Below, one piece after another: positions 13,523 through 17,155 of a stretch of DNA of 17,155 nt; position 1 is the stretch's first letter; the number at the start of each line of letters is the position of its first letter. Both the position numbers and the translations under genes were made by a program. The DNA is taken from positions 1 through 17,155 of the forward strand of contig CAZPNW010000163.1 in NCBI GenBank assembly GCA_964588175.1, given 5' to 3'. The notes beneath the pieces were generated by a model. It saw only the letters and a list, made by a program, of their open reading frames with translations, did no database searches and had not been told where the DNA came from. This DNA comes from JBAZTA01 sp964588175. GTDB taxonomy: Bacteria; Omnitrophota; Gorgyraeia; Gygaellales; Profunditerraquicolaceae.

Positions 13523-13589
13523 TGCGCGCAATCGGCTGTTTTTATCCGGGATCGCTATAAGGATCCTTTTCAAACGTATCAGCGCGCAT
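13522..13589. repeat. inverted repeat bounding the CBS/thioredoxin-like spacer
   Basis: ATGCGCGC (13522-13529) is mirrored by GCGCGCAT (13582-13589), a perfect 8-bp match enclosing 52 bases that also contain the palindrome AAGGATCCTT (13559-13568). There is no T-run after it. The left arm touches the CBS stop and the right arm ends just before the ribosome binding site of the next gene. Confidence 0.4.
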
Positions 13590-13606
13590 AAAAAGGAGTA
13601 GTGATT

Positions 13607-13885
13607 ATGTCCATTAAAACGATAGAAGTTATATGTAGGCCCTGCCCTAAATGCGAATTCATTGAGAAAAAGATACGGGAAGTCATTAAGGGGCTGGAAA
13701 TACAATATAAAACAAAGATATTCTTCGAGTATAAACACACGGAGAATTTAAAAGCCATGCAGCGGTATAGTTTAAGCCCGGCGCAGGTCCCGGTTGTGCT
13801 TATTAATGGCAATGTTGAATTGGCCGGCAGGATTGAGGCTGCGTCAATTAAGGCGAAGATTGAATCGATCCTCAGGGGGTATTGA
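13607..13885 (+). CDS. small thioredoxin-like redox protein with CxxCxxC motif
   Basis: The 92-residue protein fits the thioredoxin-like small-protein family (MTH895/TM0996 type, thioredoxin_3). It has a first strand IKTIEVIC, then CRPCPKC with three cysteines spaced CxxCxxC, a helix EFIEKKIREVIKGL, a strand KIFFEYK, and a cis-Pro region QVPVVLINGNVELAGR followed by a C-terminal helix. Family members are thiol-disulfide exchange proteins or metal-related redox carriers in the cytoplasm. The third cysteine is an addition to the simple CxxC. I chose the ATG at 13607, as AAAGGAG ends eight bases before it; the GTG at 13601 is only two bases from that site. Confidence 0.82.
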   Translation: MSIKTIEVICRPCPKCEFIEKKIREVIKGLEIQYKTKIFFEYKHTENLKAMQRYSLSPAQVPVVLINGNVELAGRIEAASIKAKIESILRGY

Positions 13886-13950
13886 ATCCTTACGTATCTT
13901 TGTTCGATCCCGCGGTAATCCCATATTTGATAAGAGGTATCTCTTTAGGC

Positions 13951-13978
13951 TTGACAAAAAAAGAATTAATTATAAAAT
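13951..13978 (+). promoter_or_regulatory. strong sigma70-type promoter ahead of the 14040 gene
   Basis: A perfect TTGACA (13951-13956) is followed after 16 bases by TAAAAT (13973-13978). An overlapping TATAAA at 13971 is a less well spaced alternative. The expected start is near 13985, just before a perfect palindrome. Confidence 0.7.
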
Positions 13979-13991
13979 ATGGGGAAATAAT

Positions 13992-14009
13992 ATAGTAAAA
14001 TTTTACTAT
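13992..14009. promoter_or_regulatory. perfect 18-bp palindrome, probable operator
   Basis: ATAGTAAAATTTTACTAT (13992-14009) equals its own reverse complement over all 18 bases. It begins about seven bases after the predicted transcription start. A dyad in this position is typical of a repressor site. There is no T-run or GC-rich stem, so it is not a terminator. The cognate regulator is not obvious; its half-site differs from the TTAA dyads at marR. Confidence 0.6.
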
Positions 14010-14039
14010 TAGTTGAAGGCCCGAGAGGTTTTTAAAGCT

Positions 14040-14318
14040 ATGGAATGGGAAGCGCAAGTCCTGGAAAAGTTTACCGGTATTATCGCGAAATTGCCTGTTT
14101 TTCACCGGCATATCGCTGAGAGCGCGGTAAGAAAGAAAGCGGAAGAGAATGCCGCTTCTCGTCATGCTGCCATGGTGCAGGAGCTAGACGTCATCAGCGC
14201 TTTCTTTTCCGATGTCCCGGTGCCTTTTTACAGCATGATGGTGCGTTTGTTAGAGCAGTCAGGCATTGATTATAAGAAATACGGGTTTCCAAAAAACGTA
14301 AATAAAAGAAATGGATAA
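14040..14318 (+). CDS. small helical protein, possibly PCP_red-like domain
   Basis: The 92 residues are predicted all-helical: MEWEAQVLEKFTGIIAKLPVFHRHIAESAV, then a charged helix RKKAEENAASRHAAMV, then a C-terminal helical part with PVPFYSMMVRLLEQSGIDYKKYG. The W...A...L..I..LP.F.R....A...AE..A pattern recalls the short PCP_red domain found at the end of light-independent protochlorophyllide reductase subunit B and as a stand-alone protein in many non-photosynthetic bacteria. The match is by eye and the function is unknown. The ATG at 14040 is preceded by GAGAGG at 11 bases. A TTG at 14013 is an alternative start but has no ribosome binding site. The next gene starts seven bases downstream, so it heads an operon. 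Confidence 0.6.
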   Translation: MEWEAQVLEKFTGIIAKLPVFHRHIAESAVRKKAEENAASRHAAMVQELDVISAFFSDVPVPFYSMMVRLLEQSGIDYKKYGFPKNVNKRNG

Positions 14319-14325
14319 GGTTTCC

Positions 14326-15336
14326 ATGAAAATAGCGATCATTGGTGGTGGCGCGATCGGCGGATTGGTGGCTGCATATTTGAAATTTAGAGGTGAGGCG
14401 GTTTCTTTATTTGTCCGCCCCGAATATGTCGAAGTAATACGAAAGAACGGGTTGACGGTCAATGGCACTAGGGGCAATATTACAGTCCCTATTGATGTTT
14501 CCGAGAGTTTACAGGAAAGCTTCGATTTAGTGATCCTGACGGTAAAAACGCAGGATTGCGAGAGCACCATTAAACAGAACTTGAAATTCCTGAAAAACTC
14601 AACAATCATGACTATTCAGAACGGCATGCAGGCAGATCATCTTGTCGCGGAGCTTATCCCGCGGGAACATATTATTTCAAGTATCGTCATGTTTGGGGCG
14701 ACCTACGTTTCACCTGCCCATATTGTGCAGAATTTTGAAGGCCCCTGGGTCATCGGCAGGCTTAACGGCAGGCAGGACAATACACTTAAAGAGGTCTTTG
14801 TCCTTATGAAAAAGATGTTCCCGATGGTTTTAAGCGACGACGTGACATCCATGAAGTATTTAAAGGTCTTTCTTAACGCGAACAATTGCCTTCCGGCCAT
14901 ATTAGGGGTGAGCATACAGGAGGCGTTTGCCGATATGGATATAAGCCGCCTGGCGGTTACTATTTGGCGTGAAGGGTTGGAGGTTTTTACCAGGGCCGGC
15001 GTCAAGATGTCCGATTTACCTGATTTTCCGGTTGAGCGCCTGGTGAGTTTGACCTCGATGCCGCTGGTTGAATCTGCGCGGATCATGTCGGAGATCATGC
15101 TTAATTTGAGCAAGCAACCCTTGTATGGATCGATCCTGCAGAGCATAAAAAGGAAGCGGCCTTCGGAGATCGATTATATCAATGGCGAGTACGTGCGTGT
15201 TGCCAAGGACAAAAAACTGCAAGCTCCGCTTAACGAAAAGTTAGTCGATATGGTGCATTTAGTTGAGCGTACCGGAAAGTTCTTCAGCAAACATCATTTG
15301 ATCGCGGAGACCAAGAAATTCATCAAAGCCCCCTGA
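14326..15336 (+). CDS. ketopantoate reductase (ApbA/PanE) family NADPH-dependent oxidoreductase
   Basis: The 336-residue protein begins MKIAIIGGGAIGGLVAAYL, a Rossmann dinucleotide-binding loop (GGGAIG, 7-12). It continues with VILTVKTQD (catalytic-domain Lys region) and TIMTIQNGMQADHL. The ApbA C-terminal domain has MKYLKVFLNANNCLPAILG and SILQSIKRKRPSEIDYINGE, matching the Lys, Asn, Ser and Glu positions of PanE. PanE reduces 2-dehydropantoate to pantoate for coenzyme A synthesis, but many paralogues act on other 2-keto acids, so I give no gene symbol. I chose the ATG at 14326 because AAGG lies five bases upstream; an ATG at 14311 overlaps the previous gene and has no such site. Its place before a ketosynthase gene could be meaningful or chance. 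Confidence 0.85.
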   Translation: MKIAIIGGGAIGGLVAAYLKFRGEAVSLFVRPEYVEVIRKNGLTVNGTRGNITVPIDVSESLQESFDLVILTVKTQDCESTIKQNLKFLKNSTIMTIQNGMQADHLVAELIPREHIISSIVMFGATYVSPAHIVQNFEGPWVIGRLNGRQDNTLKEVFVLMKKMFPMVLSDDVTSMKYLKVFLNANNCLPAILGVSIQEAFADMDISRLAVTIWREGLEVFTRAGVKMSDLPDFPVERLVSLTSMPLVESARIMSEIMLNLSKQPLYGSILQSIKRKRPSEIDYINGEYVRVAKDKKLQAPLNEKLVDMVHLVERTGKFFSKHHLIAETKKFIKAP

Positions 15337-15341
15337 ACCCC

Positions 15342-15977
15342 ATGATACAATCGCCGTTCCCTAAATTGAAATTGACCGTTTCCCATGTTTACGGTGAATG
15401 TTATCACGGGTATAAAACCGGTGATGAGCTTATTTTAGAGGATTTTACGCATCCTCCGGAACATTTTTGCCTGGGATTAGCGCACGCTCTTTTTCCGGTG
15501 ATCTATGCTTTGAGTTTCGGCGCGAAGTTCCCGTTTATGGAAAACCAACGCTCGCTTATGGTGACCTGCCCTGACGGAGGTAAGCTGGAATTCAAGGCAG
15601 AGATCCTGGATAAAACAGGTAAAGTCGAGTCGATCCCGAGAGATCTGCAGCATAAAGGGCCGAATCCGAAGAAGATGGTTATTAAAGTAGTGAAAGCTCC
15701 AGGGAAATGTACGTTTGGATATAAAGTAGGCGATACCTGGGAAACCGTTGGATTAAAATGTATCCCGGGATTTTGCGGGGCCGCGTTCCATACGGCATTC
15801 CCGGCGCTTTTTGCGCTTAATTTCGGCGCCAAATTCTCCTTTATGAAGGATCCGGATTCGATCAATACGGTCACCTGTCCTGACGGCGGCAGTATCGTTT
15901 TTGAGGTCAGGAGAGTCGAAGGTGATAGTAAAGATCTAATGAAAGTAAAAAGTGAAAAGCCAAAAGGAAAAAGTTAA
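15342..15977 (+). CDS. tandem TIGR04076 family protein
   Basis: The 211-residue protein contains two copies of the small TIGR04076 domain. Copy one (about 6-88) runs from KLTVSHVYGECYHGYKTGDE through HFCLGLAHALFPVIYALSFG to MVTCPDGGKLEF. Copy two (about 110-193) runs from KVVKAPGKCTFGYKVGDTWE through GFCGAAFHTAFPALFALNFG to TVTCPDGGSIVF. The shared motif is GxCxxGYKxGD, then a hydrophobic CxxxxHxxFPxxxALxFGA stretch, then VTCPDGG. The function of the family is not known to me. Conserved cysteines suggest metal or redox chemistry but this is a guess. The tail after about residue 195 is Lys/Ser-rich and is encoded by the start of an A-rich repeat. It lies five bases after the reductase gene without a clear ribosome binding site. 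Confidence 0.8.
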   Translation: MIQSPFPKLKLTVSHVYGECYHGYKTGDELILEDFTHPPEHFCLGLAHALFPVIYALSFGAKFPFMENQRSLMVTCPDGGKLEFKAEILDKTGKVESIPRDLQHKGPNPKKMVIKVVKAPGKCTFGYKVGDTWETVGLKCIPGFCGAAFHTAFPALFALNFGAKFSFMKDPDSINTVTCPDGGSIVFEVRRVEGDSKDLMKVKSEKPKGKS

Positions 15978-16027
15978 AGGAAAAGGTTTATTCCTTACTT
16001 TTGCCTTTTTGCTTTTGCCTTTTGACT
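15941..16027. repeat. A/G-rich and T/C-rich inverted repeat between the TIGR04076 and ketosynthase genes
   Basis: The left arm (15941-15986) is almost pure purine, made of AAAAG, AAAAGG and AAAAAG words. The right arm (15993-16027) is nearly pure pyrimidine, made of CTTTTGC and CCTTTTTG words. The arms are approximately complementary around the spacer TTTATT, with perfect pairing only in short blocks such as AAGG/CCTT. The left arm includes the last codons and the TAA stop of the upstream gene, and the right arm ends seven bases before the ketosynthase ATG. This looks like a dispersed low-complexity palindromic element. Confidence 0.55.
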
Positions 16028-16034
16028 TATTGCT

Positions 16035-17155
16035 ATGGTTAAAAGACGCGTCGTAATAACAGGGATCGGTGTGATCTCGCCCAACGGTATCGGCAAAGAA
16101 AATGCCTGGAAGGCATTTGTCTCGGGTAAATCGGGTATTAAGAAAGTCGAAGATTTTGATGTGTCTGTCTTTAATACCAAGATCGCCGCGCAGGTAAAGG
16201 ATTTTGACCCTTTTGCCTTAGGTTTGACCCATGAAGAGGCCGTGCGTATGGACCGCTATGTGCAGTTTGGGGTGGTCGCGGCGAATATGGCGATCAAGGA
16301 TAGTAAACTTGATTTCTCGCAAGAGGACCCTGAACGGGCCGGTGTTTGCCTGGCAAACGCGATCTGCGGCACCAAGTATATGGAAGAAGAATTCGCCCTG
16401 GTGACGGATAACGGCAAGTCGCCGATCAATCCCGCTTTGGTGCGTCCTGACCTCTATGACGCGGCAATGTTCAATACTCCTTCGATAGAGATCTCCGCGA
16501 AATACGGCTTACGCGGCATATGTGATACGCTTTCTACCGGCTGTACCGCGGGGACCGATTCATTAGGGTTTGCTTTAGAGACGATACAGGATGGCCAGCA
16601 TGATATTATGGTCGCAGGCGCCGCGGAAGCGCCTTTGACCCCGATCACCTTCGGAGCTTTTGATGTCGTCAATGTTTTATCGACGCTCAATGATGACCCT
16701 GAAGCTGCAAGCCGCCCCTTTGATAACAAACGTAACGGCTTTGTCTTGTCAGAAGGCGCGGGTATTTTAATATTAGAGGAATTGGGGCATGCCTTAAAAC
16801 GCAACGCGACGATCTATTGCGAGGTCCTGGGGTTTGGCACCAGTTGCAACGCTTTTCATATGACCGATCTGCCGGGAGATGGGACGGCAATGGCAAATTG
16901 CATCAAATTAGCGCTTCTTGATGCCGGGGTCAAGCCTGAGCAGATAGATTATATTAATGCCCATGGCTCATCGACTCGTATGAATGATATATTCGAGACA
17001 AGCGCCTATAAAATGATCTTCGGCGATTACGCCTATAAATTACCTATTAGCTCACTGAAATCGATGTTCGGGCATCCCCTGGCCGCGGCAAACGCGGTGG
17101 AGCTTACCATTTGCTCGATGATCTTTCAAAATAATATCCTTCCTCCGACGATAAA
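16035..17155 (+). CDS. beta-ketoacyl synthase, KS-alpha-like, 3' truncated
   Basis: The frame is open at the right edge, giving the first 373 residues. It starts MVKRRVVITGIGVISPNGIG, the usual KAS opening. The active-site triad of the condensing enzymes is present: Cys170 in STGCTAGTDSLG, His310 in NAHGSST and His347 in SLKSMFGHPLAAA, with Lys342. Several blocks are closer to type II polyketide KS-alpha than to FabF: TGCTAG instead of TACATG, SRPFDNKRNGFVLSEGAG, SCNAFHMTDL, and RMNDIFETSAYK. It would perform decarboxylative Claisen condensation of acyl and malonyl-ACP units in the cytoplasm. No ribosome binding site is visible, as the T/C-rich repeat ends just upstream. The product cannot be named without the downstream genes. 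Confidence 0.88.
   Translation, partial: MVKRRVVITGIGVISPNGIGKENAWKAFVSGKSGIKKVEDFDVSVFNTKIAAQVKDFDPFALGLTHEEAVRMDRYVQFGVVAANMAIKDSKLDFSQEDPERAGVCLANAICGTKYMEEEFALVTDNGKSPINPALVRPDLYDAAMFNTPSIEISAKYGLRGICDTLSTGCTAGTDSLGFALETIQDGQHDIMVAGAAEAPLTPITFGAFDVVNVLSTLNDDPEAASRPFDNKRNGFVLSEGAGILILEELGHALKRNATIYCEVLGFGTSCNAFHMTDLPGDGTAMANCIKLALLDAGVKPEQIDYINAHGSSTRMNDIFETSAYKMIFGDYAYKLPISSLKSMFGHPLAAANAVELTICSMIFQNNILPPTI

Noticed and set aside
14311..14325. Upstream ATG for the ketopantoate reductase-family protein
   Set aside because: It has no ribosome binding site and overlaps the previous gene by eight bases; the ATG at 14326 has AAGG at five bases and gives the standard MKIAIIGGG opening.
14703..15146. 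147-residue open frame on the minus strand inside the reductase gene
   Set aside because: It is antisense to a well-supported conserved gene, has no recognisable domain, and its composition is that of a shadow frame.

Overview
The window reads as a chromosomal segment of a Gram-negative-type bacterium. The evidence is an outer-membrane TolC-like protein, a periplasmic lipoprotein adaptor and an inner-membrane RND pump encoded together, plus a membrane-anchored LysM/L,D-transpeptidase. Moderate GC, short Shine-Dalgarno-led genes, a divergent-PAP2 (DUF212) protein, a TIGR04076 protein and compact palindromic repeats in spacers would fit an uncultivated lineage such as Omnitrophota. That assignment is inference; there is no rRNA or marker set here to prove it. 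TGA is used as a normal stop (for example the ATGA overlap at 5821-5824).

Layout. Positions 1-668 hold the 3' end of a multi-membrane-span glycosyltransferase. A convergent comM gene (2261-735, minus strand) follows, with a 23-bp-armed inverted repeat in its leader. From a promoter at 2505-2532 the plus strand carries a coiled-coil membrane protein and a DUF212 protein. Next comes a 335-base gene-free stretch (3676-4010) built from nested hairpins with constant loops and variable, compensated stems. The last hairpin reaches the ribosome binding site of a LysM/YkuD L,D-transpeptidase gene. Then come accA (acetyl-CoA carboxylase carboxyltransferase alpha), a PadR-type regulator overlapping it by four bases, and a single-domain response regulator.

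A terminator whose right half overlaps a TTGACA promoter separates these from a five-gene unit: MarR regulator, TolC-like channel, short periplasmic adaptor, RND pump and a small PII-like protein. Three TTAA-N5-TTAA dyads at exact 16-bp spacing lie between the promoter and the marR start and look like an operator for autoregulation. The drug-efflux operon and its probable sensors are therefore all present.

The right end carries small genes with their own promoters (a CBS-pair protein, a thioredoxin-like CxxCxxC protein). A promoter followed by a perfect 18-bp palindrome leads into a small helical protein, a ketopantoate-reductase-family enzyme, a tandem TIGR04076 protein, an A-rich/T-rich repeat, and a beta-ketoacyl synthase cut off by the window end. 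The synthase looks closer to type II polyketide KS-alpha than to housekeeping FabF.

The most unusual item is the hairpin array at 3676-4010, in which different hairpin classes share fixed loops, keep base pairing while changing stem sequence, and appear inserted into one another.
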